Virus record (IMG/VR): IMGVR_UViG_3300048672_000527
Coordinates: 1 to 64,000 of that record
Strand: one strand, 5' to 3'
Origin: a virus
Length of the DNA: 64,000 nucleotides
Made by a program: the position numbers and the translations under genes. Shown in pieces: positions 40,830 to 48,874 of this stretch; the first letter of the stretch is position 1; every line of letters begins with the position of its first letter. Below the pieces are notes generated by a model, which did not search any database, had not been told where the DNA came from, and saw only the letters and a program-made list of their open reading frames with translations.

Positions 40830-41026
40830 TTGAAACACAAAGATACACAACAGAAGAAGCATTGCGATTAGCATTCAAAACAGACCGATATACAATTGGT
40901 AATATCGCTAATGCGGATATTAATGATGTTATTAGTGTATCCGTATCATTCGATGTTAAGGTTCCAGCCAAATACGCCAAAGCAATTCTAAAAGATTATA
41001 TTAATGAACAAATTCACAACCCTTGA
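40826..41026 (+). CDS. Small hypothetical protein
   Basis: The 66-residue protein starts MIETQRYTTEEALRLAF on the upstream stop and overlaps the gp33-like gene by 23 bases. It contains a strand VISVSVSFDVKVPAKY followed by a helix. Both gene overlaps support it as coding. Function is unknown. Confidence 0.6.
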   Translation: MIETQRYTTEEALRLAFKTDRYTIGNIANADINDVISVSVSFDVKVPAKYAKAILKDYINEQIHNP

Positions 41027-41285
41027 TGATGATGAAGTACTGTCTGCCACTACATCTGATAAAATTTTATTCCGTAGTGCAAATGAATTTAGCATGTTCA
41101 TTATCAACACAGCGAACAAGAACTTTGAAACCCTAACGGCCACTATTCTCTCGTACTGTGATGAACGAGACATCGATCCAGAAAATATTGCCAAATTAAT
41201 CAGCAAGAATCTAAAAGAGCGAATTGCTCTCGAAATGGAAGAAGCCGGTTTGATGCGCCGAGAATCATCGGGATCATTTGAATGA
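41004..41285 (+). CDS. 33: gp33-like late promoter transcription accessory protein
   Basis: The 93-residue protein aligns in pattern with T4 gp33: NEFSMFIINTANKNFETL, LSYCDERDIDPENIAKLI and LKERIALEMEEAGLM follow the T4 order of a Phe/Met helix, an acidic turn and a C-terminal helix. In T4, gp33 bridges RNA polymerase and the sliding clamp to activate late transcription together with gp55. TATAAATA late promoters are present in the window. It lies directly before the gp59-like gene, which fits the T4 order 33-59-32. Confidence 0.75.
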   Translation: MNKFTTLDDDEVLSATTSDKILFRSANEFSMFIINTANKNFETLTATILSYCDERDIDPENIAKLISKNLKERIALEMEEAGLMRRESSGSFE

Positions 41286-41286
41286 A

Positions 41287-41844
41287 ATGCTTGATCCAAT
41301 TAAATGTCTAAAACTTTATATGGCGTGCAAGCTGCACTTTACAACAAAGTACGACTTATTTAAAAACGAGGGTAGAGTACCAGGTATTAATTCTGATGCT
41401 CTTAATAAAAATGGTGCTCGTAAACACCTGATAATGAGACTCGCAGAGTCTATTGGTTCGTATAGAGAATTAGTGAATTATTTTGTGGCATCTTATGCTT
41501 ATGCTGATAACGGTGCTCTTTATAATGTGATGGAAGCCGACGAGAATTATCGGCTTTGGAATAAAAATAAGATGTCAACCACTCAGATTATTGTAGATGA
41601 TTTGTACGGTTTAAACATCAAAGAGATTATTATGGGTGATGAACCAACTATATTCCGTAAGGTTGTGGGTGGTGAAATTCACATTGAGAGTGCGGTTGCA
41701 CTGAATCAAATACTTCACTTTGTCGGAGAAGATTATTTCGTATTTAGTAAAATCGCGAATAAAATAGTCAAGTTGGACAGATTTGTTAAGTTTGACAAGG
41801 AAAAGGTATGTACAGAATTGGAGTTGAATCTTGAAACCGCGTAA
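41287..41844 (+). CDS. 59: gp59-like helicase loader
   Basis: The ATG giving MLDPIKCLKLYMACK is preferred over a TTG nine bases upstream. The 185-residue all-helical protein shows LYMACKLHFTTKYDLFK and LVNYFVASYAYADNGALY, matching the T4 gp59 layout (LYLMIKQHMNGKYDV, LALIFISNLVANQDAW). gp59 places the gp41 helicase on gp32-coated forks. It lies between gp33-like and gp32 genes as in T4. Confidence 0.8.
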   Translation: MLDPIKCLKLYMACKLHFTTKYDLFKNEGRVPGINSDALNKNGARKHLIMRLAESIGSYRELVNYFVASYAYADNGALYNVMEADENYRLWNKNKMSTTQIIVDDLYGLNIKEIIMGDEPTIFRKVVGGEIHIESAVALNQILHFVGEDYFVFSKIANKIVKLDRFVKFDKEKVCTELELNLETA

Positions 41845-42013
41845 GAATGAGTATGATCGAGCCGACCGAAAGGCAAGGGTTGCTCAGAAAAATATTTTAC
41901 GAGAAAAGAGATTTGCAGTTTCAAATATGCTAAATACTTTGTCAGATGATGAGTTTGACACAAAAGACTATTACACTAAACCAGGCCTTGTGCCACTTAA
42001 AAGGAAAAACTAA
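41831..42013 (+). CDS. Small conserved basic protein next to gp32
   Basis: A TTG with GGAG seven bases upstream opens a 60-residue frame overlapping the gp59-like gene. It is very basic at the start (KPRKNEYDRADRKARVAQ) and ends DYYTKPGLVPLKRKN. I recall this small gene beside gp32 in several T4-superfamily phages. Nucleic-acid binding is likely from charge. Its role is unknown. Confidence 0.65.
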   Translation: MKPRKNEYDRADRKARVAQKNILREKRFAVSNMLNTLSDDEFDTKDYYTKPGLVPLKRKN

Positions 42014-42014
42014 A

Positions 42015-42932
42015 ATGACAATTACTTTAGACTCTCTGAAGAAATCTCGCAACCTAGACTTTGGTAATATTACCAAGGCTCTGTCTAAATCAAACGAAGC
42101 ATCATTCAAGAAAGATGATGACAACTACTTCAAACTGACCCGTGACAAGGCAGGCAATGGAAGTGCAGTAATTCGTTTTCTCCCAGCTGCTCCAGGTGAT
42201 GAACTTCCATGGGTTCAGGTATATACTCGCGCTTTCAAAGGACCTACAGGTCGTTGGTACATAGAGAACTGCCGTTCTACCATTGGTGAGGATGATCCAG
42301 TAAACGATTCTAACCGTATTCTATACAACTCCGGAAACGAGAAGGATAAGGAAATTGCGAAGGAGCGCAAGCGTAAGCTGGAATACCATGCGAACATTTT
42401 GGTTATTTCTGACCCAGGCAATCGTGCAAACGAAGGTAAGGTCATGCAATTTAAGTTCGGTAAGAAAATCTGGGAAAAGATCAAGGATAAGCTGGAACCA
42501 TCCTTTGAAGATGAACAACCAGTAAACGTCTTCGACCTTTGGGAAGGTGCCAACTTCAAGCTGCGTATTCGCCAGTACGAGGGTTATGGTAACTACGACC
42601 AGAGTACATTTGAGTCCCCAAGTGCCGTTGCTGAAACCGACGAAGAAATTCTCGAAATCGTTAATAAGCAAAAGCCTTTGAGTCCGCTACTTGATCCTAA
42701 GAACTTCAAGTCGTACGCTGATCTTAAGAAGAAGTTTGAGAGTGTTATCTCCGCTTCTACTGAAGCTGCCCGTAAGGCAGAACAGGAGATGGAAGATGCC
42801 CCAGTTCGTGAGTCAGCTGCTAAACCTGTAAAGGAAGCAAAGGCTCCTGCTAAGGCAAAGGTTGAAAAGACAGCATCTCCAGATATGGAAGACGAAGATG
42901 ATTCCGCATTCTTTGCGGCTATCGCTGACTAA
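42015..42932 (+). CDS. 32: Single-stranded DNA-binding protein gp32
   Basis: The 305-residue protein keeps the T4 plan: an N-terminal cooperativity segment with SLKKSRN (residues about 5-11), a core with FLPAAPGDELPWVQVYTRAF and ANILVISDPGNRANEGKV, the GKKIWEKI and WEGANFKLRIRQYEGYGNYD motifs, and an acidic tail ending DDSAFFAAIAD for protein contacts. The T4 zinc ligands (H64, C77, C87, C90) are not preserved: the region reads CRSTIGEDDPVNDSN. It coats single-stranded DNA in replication, recombination and repair. It converges on the tape-measure gene, one base away. Confidence 0.92.
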   Translation: MTITLDSLKKSRNLDFGNITKALSKSNEASFKKDDDNYFKLTRDKAGNGSAVIRFLPAAPGDELPWVQVYTRAFKGPTGRWYIENCRSTIGEDDPVNDSNRILYNSGNEKDKEIAKERKRKLEYHANILVISDPGNRANEGKVMQFKFGKKIWEKIKDKLEPSFEDEQPVNVFDLWEGANFKLRIRQYEGYGNYDQSTFESPSAVAETDEEILEIVNKQKPLSPLLDPKNFKSYADLKKKFESVISASTEAARKAEQEMEDAPVRESAAKPVKEAKAPAKAKVEKTASPDMEDEDDSAFFAAIAD

Positions 42933-44519
42933 TCAGAATGAAAATAAGGAACTAAGTCTAGCATTTAGACTTGGTTCTATATTTCTGACGGGTGGTTTAA
43001 CATTCACCTGAGTAACATTTTTACTGTTACTGATATTGTTATTAACGACGGTTGGAGACGATTGAGTTTTAGAAGACTCATTTGTTTTAGCCGTCGTTTC
43101 TGCTACTGCAATACTCTTCGCCAGTTCTGCACTTTGAGCTTCACGTGGTGTAGTAGTGGGCTTGCTTGCTCTTAGTGCTGCAGCTTGTTTATCTCGTTCT
43201 TCCATGATTTTCATAGGATCATCTTGAAATAAGTCTGCTGCCTTACCACCAAGCCAGCTACCAAGTTTATCTGCTCCTAGAGCTTTTGCACCATAATACC
43301 CAGCAGCACCAGCACCACCAACTGCAAGAGCTGGTAAAGCAACACTACCAAGTCCACGTACTGCTGTTCCTGCGAGTCCACCTAAGGCCCCTGCACCGGC
43401 GCCAGCAATACTACTAAGTCCACTTGCTGCAGATGATGCGAGTCCACCCATAGAACTCATTAGACTCATAATGGCATTGCCGTTACTTGCACTTGGCTTG
43501 TCACCAGATGCTTTTGAGAATGGTGCTTTTAATTTACTTGTCAATGCAGACAGTAAATTACGTTTTGGGTCTTTCTTTTCCTTCTTTGTTTCCTCAGAAG
43601 ATTTTGTTAGTTTCTTAAGTTCTGCTAGTTGTTCTTCGTTAAGTTTCAATAACTCCTCTTGCATACCTTCTTTAACACCACGGATGACACCATCTTTTTG
43701 TTGAGGAGATAGTGGGCCAAGTTTTCCCTCTACACCTTTGATTGCTTCATCACCAGCGTTGGTACTATTATACAGATGCTCAAGAAGCTCGGTGATAGAT
43801 GCAGCCTTATCCCCGCTTGTGGTTTTCATTGTAAAAGGAAGACCATTATCCTTCTTTTTTGTCTTTGGTGCGGCGGTCTGTTTTGGTTTATCTGCGTTCT
43901 TGAAGAAATCAAGTTCAGATACAGTTAGGCCGCCTTCCTTGTTAACGGCGTTATCATAGAACTTAAGTTCATCAAGCTTTTCGTCGTTCAAGTCAAGAGT
44001 ACCACCTGAACGAGACTTGACAGCTGATTGTTCTTTCTTTAGACCGTCAATTTTCTCGCGGAGTTTAAGAATCTGGTCCGCCATTTCTAGAGAAAGTGCA
44101 GCAGCTTCCTTCTCCATCTTTGCACGTTTCTTTTTATCCGTCTCAGCATTAATCAGATTAGTACGATCCTGCCCCTCGGCACTATACTTCATCCAGTCAG
44201 CTGCTGTCTCTAGTTTCTTGGTTTCTTTTGCCTTTGCTTCTTCTTTCTTTGCTACCTTGGCATCAGTAATTGATGCAGCCAGACCCCCGATAAATGTGTC
44301 CCCACCCTTACCAAGAAGTTGAGCTACACCCTTAGCAGTAAACATTGATTTAACATTTCCCGCCATCTCTCCTGCCTTGGCTTTCAGAAAACCCCCAGCA
44401 CCAAGTGGTTTGTCAGACTTCTTTCCTTCTTTCTCGATCCGTTTGGTTAGATCAAGAACAGCTTTAATTAGTTTGTCTGATTGCTTATATTTCTTATCTT
44501 CTGTAATGATGGTAGTCAT
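42933..44519 (-). CDS. Tail tape-measure protein (T4 gp29-like position)
   Basis: The ATG giving MTTIITEDKK overlaps the end of the frameshift extension and has GAGG five bases upstream. The 528-residue product is Lys/Ala-rich and helical, with a coiled coil near residues 135-175 (ADQILKLREKIDGLKKE) and an Ala/Gly hydrophobic region near 350-430 (LSSIAGAGAGALGGLAG). Those features and the position right after the gp26-like chaperone are typical of tape measures. Length is near T4 gp29 (590). It would set tail length and be ejected during infection. The last codons form a hairpin. Confidence 0.72.
   Translation of the reverse strand: MTTIITEDKKYKQSDKLIKAVLDLTKRIEKEGKKSDKPLGAGGFLKAKAGEMAGNVKSMFTAKGVAQLLGKGGDTFIGGLAASITDAKVAKKEEAKAKETKKLETAADWMKYSAEGQDRTNLINAETDKKKRAKMEKEAAALSLEMADQILKLREKIDGLKKEQSAVKSRSGGTLDLNDEKLDELKFYDNAVNKEGGLTVSELDFFKNADKPKQTAAPKTKKKDNGLPFTMKTTSGDKAASITELLEHLYNSTNAGDEAIKGVEGKLGPLSPQQKDGVIRGVKEGMQEELLKLNEEQLAELKKLTKSSEETKKEKKDPKRNLLSALTSKLKAPFSKASGDKPSASNGNAIMSLMSSMGGLASSAASGLSSIAGAGAGALGGLAGTAVRGLGSVALPALAVGGAGAAGYYGAKALGADKLGSWLGGKAADLFQDDPMKIMEERDKQAAALRASKPTTTPREAQSAELAKSIAVAETTAKTNESSKTQSSPTVVNNNISNSKNVTQVNVKPPVRNIEPSLNARLSSLFSF
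42949..42977. terminator. Bidirectional hairpin terminator between gp32 and the tape measure
   Basis: A 12-bp stem (GAACTAAGTCTA with TTAGACTT-G-GTTC, one wobble pair) closes a 5-base loop. On the minus strand it is followed by CTTATTTT; on the plus strand by TATATTTCT. It sits in the last codons of the minus-strand gene, just after the gp32 stop, and can end both convergent transcripts. Confidence 0.65.
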
Positions 44520-44520
44520 T

Positions 44521-44699
44521 TTAGCCTCGCGCAGCCTTTTCGTTCTGTTCATTGATATGCTTATTCAGCATCTCCACGTATATTTCCCGTTCAAAAGGCA
44601 ACATATAATCCAAATCTGACATAGTGAAGTTATGGTGCTTCATTAATTTAAAATTCGTGTCGTAGTGATTGAATAAGTTCTCGTGCGCGAGGCAAATTA
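44521..44699 (-). CDS. Frameshift extension of gp26-like tail assembly chaperone
   Basis: This frame is open from the gp26-like stop region to the tape-measure ATG and has no good start of its own; the first ATG (40 residues from the end) lacks a ribosome site. It encodes a helical segment, ENLFNHYDTNFKLMKHHNF then TMSDLDYMLPFEREIYVEML. That is the pattern of the extension made by -1 frameshifting in tail assembly chaperones (lambda gpG-T type), and related sequences precede tape measures in other phages. A run of eight T at the end of gp26 provides the slip site. The fused product would be about 291 residues. Confidence 0.65.
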
Positions 44700-45395
44700 A
44701 AAAAAACCTGCGATGCTATTGATAGCGTTCTTATTCTCAAAACCACAATGTGGGCAAGTCCACTCTGTCTTTAGTTCAATAGTGGGTATAGTCTCTATGA
44801 ATTCGATAATTTTTGCAAATTCATCATCTGTTCGATTGTCCAAGAATGCAATAACCTCTTGTGTGTCTCCGTCTTTGGTGTGATATACTGTATCACCAAA
44901 GTATACGGATTCAATAGAAGATGCACAGACCTTCAATCTCTGTGCCGTTGCATCCTTTATTTCTGTAATATCAGATAAATCCTGCATTGAAGGATAACGC
45001 ATTGTTAGTGCAAGTGAATCTGATAATTTGATATTCTTACTATGGGTATCCTTACGGATAACCTCTACCTTAGAAATATCAATCTTAATGGCGGTTTGTT
45101 TTTCACATGACTTACATGTTGCATCAACCTCTACTGATTCACCAACACTTTTACTACGGATTTGAACGAATAGATATTCAATATCAAATGTAGTCAGGTC
45201 ACCCGAGTAGTTATTCATACAGCTACGGACAACGGAATCGAGTGTGCTTAGAAGTGTTGATGTTTCTTCAGATTCTTGAGCTAATAGCAACGCCCGTTCT
45301 TCCTTGACAACAAATGGTCTAAATTTCACCTTCTTACCAGATGACGGAATAGTTACTTCATAGTAAGTAGCAGTGTCAATTTGCGATAGTTTCAT
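44697..45395 (-). CDS. 26: Baseplate hub/tail assembly protein gp26-like
   Basis: The ATG giving MKLSQIDTATYYE has GGAG six bases upstream and is preferred over a TTG 12 bases earlier. The 232-residue protein matches the T4_baseplate (gp26) pattern: VKFRPFVVKEERALLLAQES near residue 25, a zinc ribbon with CKSC near 97 and WTCPHCGFEN near the end. In T4, gp26 belongs to the hub assembly pathway. It ends with a TTTTTTTT slip site and is followed by a chaperone-type extension in the -1 frame. Confidence 0.82.
   Translation of the reverse strand: MKLSQIDTATYYEVTIPSSGKKVKFRPFVVKEERALLLAQESEETSTLLSTLDSVVRSCMNNYSGDLTTFDIEYLFVQIRSKSVGESVEVDATCKSCEKQTAIKIDISKVEVIRKDTHSKNIKLSDSLALTMRYPSMQDLSDITEIKDATAQRLKVCASSIESVYFGDTVYHTKDGDTQEVIAFLDNRTDDEFAKIIEFIETIPTIELKTEWTCPHCGFENKNAINSIAGFF
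44699..44706 (-). promoter_or_regulatory. Slippery T8 sequence for probable -1 frameshift
   Basis: The gp26-like gene ends GGT TTT TTT TAA on the minus strand. The eight T let the ribosome slip back one base with full re-pairing and continue TTA ATT TGC into the extension frame, avoiding the stop. No strong downstream pseudoknot was identified by eye. Confidence 0.6.
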
Positions 45396-45786
45396 TATTA
45401 GCTCCAAGTTTCTTCTTAATCAAATCACTCAATTCGGCTGTTGTACCCGTAAACACAATAGAGTTATTTGTCACTGTTGCCGGTGTTTCTGGTGTAGGTG
45501 GTGTTATCTTTTGCTCTTTTTGGTGTGTGTCCACTACACGAGTATTCAAATCAGCTGCGGTTGTTAACAAAGTCGCCAGCACTTCATATGCCCGCGGGCT
45601 ATCACTATTGCGCGCCATATCGAGAGCAAGCTCTAAAGCTTGATCTGCAGTCTTGGCAAGCCGACGCAGATTATTACGTGCTTGTTCTGCATCTTCATGT
45701 ACAGTGTTACTTTCAGCAATCACTGGCGGCAACGGGGATGGCGGGATAGGAGTTATATCAAAAACTTCAGAAATTTTATCAGTCAT
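45376..45786 (-). CDS. 16: Terminase small subunit gp16-like
   Basis: The 136-residue protein follows T4 gp16 in layout: a Pro-rich acidic start, the helical pair DAEQARNNLRRLAKTADQAL and ARNSDSPRAYEVLATLLTTA (T4 has [20 protein letters not shown]), and NNSIVFTGTTAELSDLI (T4 NATVFMGSPTELMDEI). It would recognise and help load DNA for packaging. The large terminase is not in this window. The start shares a base with the gp54-like stop, and it overlaps the gp26-like gene by 20 bases. Confidence 0.8.
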   Translation of the reverse strand: MTDKISEVFDITPIPPSPLPPVIAESNTVHEDAEQARNNLRRLAKTADQALELALDMARNSDSPRAYEVLATLLTTAADLNTRVVDTHQKEQKITPPTPETPATVTNNSIVFTGTTAELSDLIKKKLGANNETIAN

Positions 45787-47027
45787 TATGTAGATTCCTC
45801 TTCATCAACATGTTGTTGTAGTGCAGCAGAAGCATTATTCAAATCACTTCCATTACCAGTGATCATATTACCCAAAGAGGCGATAGAGTTCTTTAATTTA
45901 GCCGTAGCGCCAGGTACTGTATCCAGACTGCGCGATACCTGGTTAAACTGATTTCCCATAGACGAGAAATTCACACCCAAAGAGGCAATATTACCTGGCA
46001 TACCTTTAAGTCCAGCAACGACCCCAATTTTGCTTGCTGTGCCATTTAGATCAGTACGGACTTTAGCGAAAGGTTTTCCAAGACCAACCGAACTAAGGAC
46101 TGTGTCGATTCCACCAAGCGTACCAGAAATAGAATTAACGGCTCCTGCAATCTGTCCCGCTGGCGCAGTAATAGCAGTTAGACTACGTCCTAGATTGGTA
46201 ATACCAGAACCAAATGACACGAAGTTATTTGAAAGATCGCTGAAACTAGATAGCAAAGAACTTGCGCCACTTATAGGTGACGTACCAAACAGACCCGCGA
46301 TTGAACCAGACTGCGTACCCATTTCCGCACCAGCTTGAGAGCCGTAATTCGCCAGACTGTTCTCAATGTCTCTTGCTTCAAAGTTAAATGGCAGGCGGCC
46401 TGTATCTGTTGGTAAAGAAAGTGGGACAGTGCCGCCACCCGATGGACTTGTTGTTCCGATTGGTGTATTAACACCTCGTGTATTAGCAGAGTTTGCATCA
46501 GCAGCATACACACTTCCTGTATCGTAATCTTTAATCCAGTTCTTATACTGGAGTTGTACAGTCAAAGCAATGACATCTTTACTATCATATGAGAGTGCAA
46601 CGTCCTGAATTTGTTTTGGGTATGCATCAATCAATGTGACATTTAGAATGTCCTTATTATTCTTATCCTGTAGAACTATGTTCACATTACGCTTATATTC
46701 TTTGGCATATCCGACGAAGCGTGTTTTACGGTCATAGACTTTGTTCATCCAAGAATCAAAGAATACCTTGGCGGACATTTCATTATCTAAAATGAATGTC
46801 AACGTCACCGGTTCATACGAGATGCCATATGGCATAGTTAGATTTTCACCCCAGATTTTTGTATCTGCTGTGTCAATACTAACGCCGGGAATACTTACTG
46901 AGTTAGCAAACATGAATATGTCGGGTACATTCATACCCATGACGTTAACACGGTAGCGTGAACCGGTTGGTAAACCAACCGTGCGTACTCGGGTTTTAAA
47001 ATTATCGTATGCGTCTTTTGTTGCCAT
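45786..47027 (-). CDS. 54: Baseplate tail-tube initiator gp54-like
   Basis: The first 180 of 413 residues have the tail-tube fold pattern (GSRYRVNVMGMNVPDIFMF, YGISYEPVTLTFILDNEM, DYDTGSVY). That is shared by gp19 and the tube initiators gp48 and gp54. A long Gly/Ser/Ala-rich C-terminal region with repeated LGxxFSSMGN-type helices follows and makes it longer than T4 gp54 (320). The gene stands between gp4-side genes and gp16. I call it gp54 because a gp48 candidate is encoded separately at 48.9 kb. Confidence 0.75.
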   Translation of the reverse strand: MATKDAYDNFKTRVRTVGLPTGSRYRVNVMGMNVPDIFMFANSVSIPGVSIDTADTKIWGENLTMPYGISYEPVTLTFILDNEMSAKVFFDSWMNKVYDRKTRFVGYAKEYKRNVNIVLQDKNNKDILNVTLIDAYPKQIQDVALSYDSKDVIALTVQLQYKNWIKDYDTGSVYAADANSANTRGVNTPIGTTSPSGGGTVPLSLPTDTGRLPFNFEARDIENSLANYGSQAGAEMGTQSGSIAGLFGTSPISGASSLLSSFSDLSNNFVSFGSGITNLGRSLTAITAPAGQIAGAVNSISGTLGGIDTVLSSVGLGKPFAKVRTDLNGTASKIGVVAGLKGMPGNIASLGVNFSSMGNQFNQVSRSLDTVPGATAKLKNSIASLGNMITGNGSDLNNASAALQQHVDEEEST

Positions 47028-47609
47028 TTATTTTCTCAGCGAGTCAGCCCAGACTCTTTGTTTTGATGCTCCAACGAATCGTTCCACAGGTAGCATCATG
47101 GCCGTTGCCCAGTCTTCTGGTTTCACTTTCATATAACGAGATTTGACGTGATCAACCAGATAGTGTTTAATACATGCTTGTGCGCCAGGTACATTACTCA
47201 TCGCCATTACAGTCCCCCACTGGTACTTGAGTTTGGTATTGTTATCCAGCTTCTTGATACCCTGTATGTCCATTAGAGCTTTGAATAGTGCAAACCGCTC
47301 TTGATAGCCAAGATAGTGTAGGTTGAGACCTAGAAAACCACCAGGGACTTGCTTATAAGGAAACACCATCGGAAACTGGTCATAATACGGTAGTTTCTCT
47401 TTTAGCTTTGGGTCATAGTAAAAGAAGTGTAATTGACCTGGTACTATATTTGAACGAAGATCATCTATACCATCTCGCAATAACAACGCGTTCGGGGTTA
47501 CTTTACCTTTAGCCATTAATTTCACCTGGTCATCAAACCATCGACGTGAGTCCTGGACCTGTTTAAGATCCACGTGAAATTTGTCTAGAATAGGTCTTTT
47601 TATTGTCAT
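47028..47609 (-). CDS. Conserved T4-superfamily protein, probable virion assembly
   Basis: The 193-residue protein contains IVPGQLHFFYYDPKLKEKL, YYDQFPMVFPYK and GFLGLNLHYLGYQERFAL, a pattern I recall from a conserved gene near gp4 and tail genes of cyanophage-like myoviruses. It overlaps gp4 by four bases and abuts the gp54-like gene. No function is known to me; a head-neck or tail assembly role follows from position only. Confidence 0.68.
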   Translation of the reverse strand: MTIKRPILDKFHVDLKQVQDSRRWFDDQVKLMAKGKVTPNALLLRDGIDDLRSNIVPGQLHFFYYDPKLKEKLPYYDQFPMVFPYKQVPGGFLGLNLHYLGYQERFALFKALMDIQGIKKLDNNTKLKYQWGTVMAMSNVPGAQACIKHYLVDHVKSRYMKVKPEDWATAMMLPVERFVGASKQRVWADSLRK

Positions 47610-48043
47610 CCGAAAAGGTGTTTTTCTGTGAGTACTATGAATTCCATGTTATTCTTTTTACAGAAAGAATCCGCAGCTGCCCACTTTGCTTGATTTACAG
47701 TGTATGTTGCAATCTCTTCTATGTATTTATTCGTTTTCTTTGATCTTTTTACCGGCGGTTTTGTCTGTGCATCCGGCTTGATTTCTATCAAATACTTCTT
47801 AAATGCATCACCCTTTTGAATAATAACCGCCATATCAACGAAATATCTGTGCATCTTATTATCAACAGGGGAATAATATGGAATAATAACTTCCTCTGAA
47901 GACATATAAACTATATCTGGGTGGTTGTCCGCCCATTTAAGCATTTTTAATTCCCATGATGATCTATAAATTATATTATTAACATCCCCCACATATTTGT
48001 GTGGATTTTTCATTATATAACGGCCCTGCAAATATTTGCGCAT
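47606..48043 (-). CDS. 4: Head completion protein gp4-like
   Basis: The 145-residue protein matches T4 gp4: GRYIMKNPHKYVGDVNNIIYRSSWELKM (in two parts), a VIIPYYSPVDNKMHRYFVD strand pair and YLIEIKP. The D...E-x-K arrangement in HRYFVDMAV and LIEIKP is that of restriction-like nucleases. gp4 is needed to finish DNA-filled heads before tail joining. It is the first gene of the minus-strand late operon, with a TATAAATA promoter about 30 bases upstream. Confidence 0.85.
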   Translation of the reverse strand: MRKYLQGRYIMKNPHKYVGDVNNIIYRSSWELKMLKWADNHPDIVYMSSEEVIIPYYSPVDNKMHRYFVDMAVIIQKGDAFKKYLIEIKPDAQTKPPVKRSKKTNKYIEEIATYTVNQAKWAAADSFCKKNNMEFIVLTEKHLFG

Positions 48044-48070
48044 ATGAATTCATTATCCCATAAATATTAG

Positions 48071-48841
48071 ATGATATATTTATACATTAAAACACATAAT
48101 AAGACTGGTCTAAAATATTTTGGTAAAACTATAAGAAAAGACCCTTATTCTTATCTCGGGTCCGGTACTTACTGGAAAAAACATTTAGCGAAACACGGTA
48201 ATGATATTCACACCGAAATTATAGGTGAATATGAAAATGAAATTTCATGTAGGAAAGATGCTATCCAATTTAGTATTGATAATAATATTATTGAGTCAAA
48301 AGAATGGGCAAATTTAAAAATAGAAACACTAGATGGTGGGTGGGACCACATTAATACACTATCAAAAGAAATAAGATTGAAAAAATGGCATGAGTGGTGG
48401 GGATCGTTATCAGCCGAGGAAAAATTTCTTATTAATAAGAAAAAATCATCACCATCTGATCAAAATCATTGGTTCAGAAAAGAACGATCGGGCAAAAATA
48501 ACCCAAGATATGGGGCTACACTCAGTGAAGATCACAAATTACTTCTTAGTACAATTAACAGAAATAAAATTGTAGTTAAAGACATCAATACAGGTAAAAC
48601 CGTGGGTTTTATTGAAAAAACCCACCCCAATGTTATAGCAGGACTGTGGGTGAGTATTAATAATGGGCACAAACATACCGAAGAATTTAAGACAAAAAGA
48701 TCAGAACTAGCCAGAGAAAGATGTTATAAACCACCCTCACAAGTCGGAAAACTATGGTGGAATGATGGTAGTGTTAATATAAGAGCAGAAAATTCGCCTG
48801 GCACTAATTTCACACGTGGTAGAATAAAATGGAAACATTAA
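48071..48841 (+). CDS. GIY-YIG-type homing endonuclease
   Basis: The 256-residue protein starts MIYLYIKTHNKTGLKYFGKT, a variant GIY-YIG signature shared with the copies at 28.3 and 39.2 kb. GSGTYWKKHLAKHG and WANLKIETLDGGW follow. The C-terminal region has DNA-binding units with NNPRYGATLSEDHKLLLS and HTEEFKTKRSELARER. It lies between divergent late operons. A CATAAATA element lies just four bases before the ATG; if used, the message would be leaderless. It is a stand-alone mobile nuclease. Confidence 0.85.
   Translation: MIYLYIKTHNKTGLKYFGKTIRKDPYSYLGSGTYWKKHLAKHGNDIHTEIIGEYENEISCRKDAIQFSIDNNIIESKEWANLKIETLDGGWDHINTLSKEIRLKKWHEWWGSLSAEEKFLINKKKSSPSDQNHWFRKERSGKNNPRYGATLSEDHKLLLSTINRNKIVVKDINTGKTVGFIEKTHPNVIAGLWVSINNGHKHTEEFKTKRSELARERCYKPPSQVGKLWWNDGSVNIRAENSPGTNFTRGRIKWKH
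48077..48084 (-). promoter_or_regulatory. T4-type late promoter of the minus-strand structural operon
   Basis: The plus strand reads TATTTATA, giving TATAAATA on the minus strand, 34 bases from the gp4 ATG. It lies inside the first codons of the plus-strand homing endonuclease, so the mobile gene inserted at the divergent promoter region. Confidence 0.7.
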
Positions 48842-48849
48842 TATAAATA
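48842..48849 (+). promoter_or_regulatory. T4-type late promoter of the baseplate operon
   Basis: An exact TATAAATA 25 bases before the gp48-like ATG, with AGAGG as ribosome site between them. It is the only clear promoter before the long baseplate gene run. Confidence 0.75.
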
Positions 48850-48874
48850 TTACATTAACACAAAGAGGTATTTA

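Noticed and set aside
47606-48043. gp4-like protein considered as a free restriction-type defence nuclease
   Set aside because: The full N-terminal pattern KNPHKYVGD...IIYRSSWE is that of head completion protein gp4, and it heads a structural operon.
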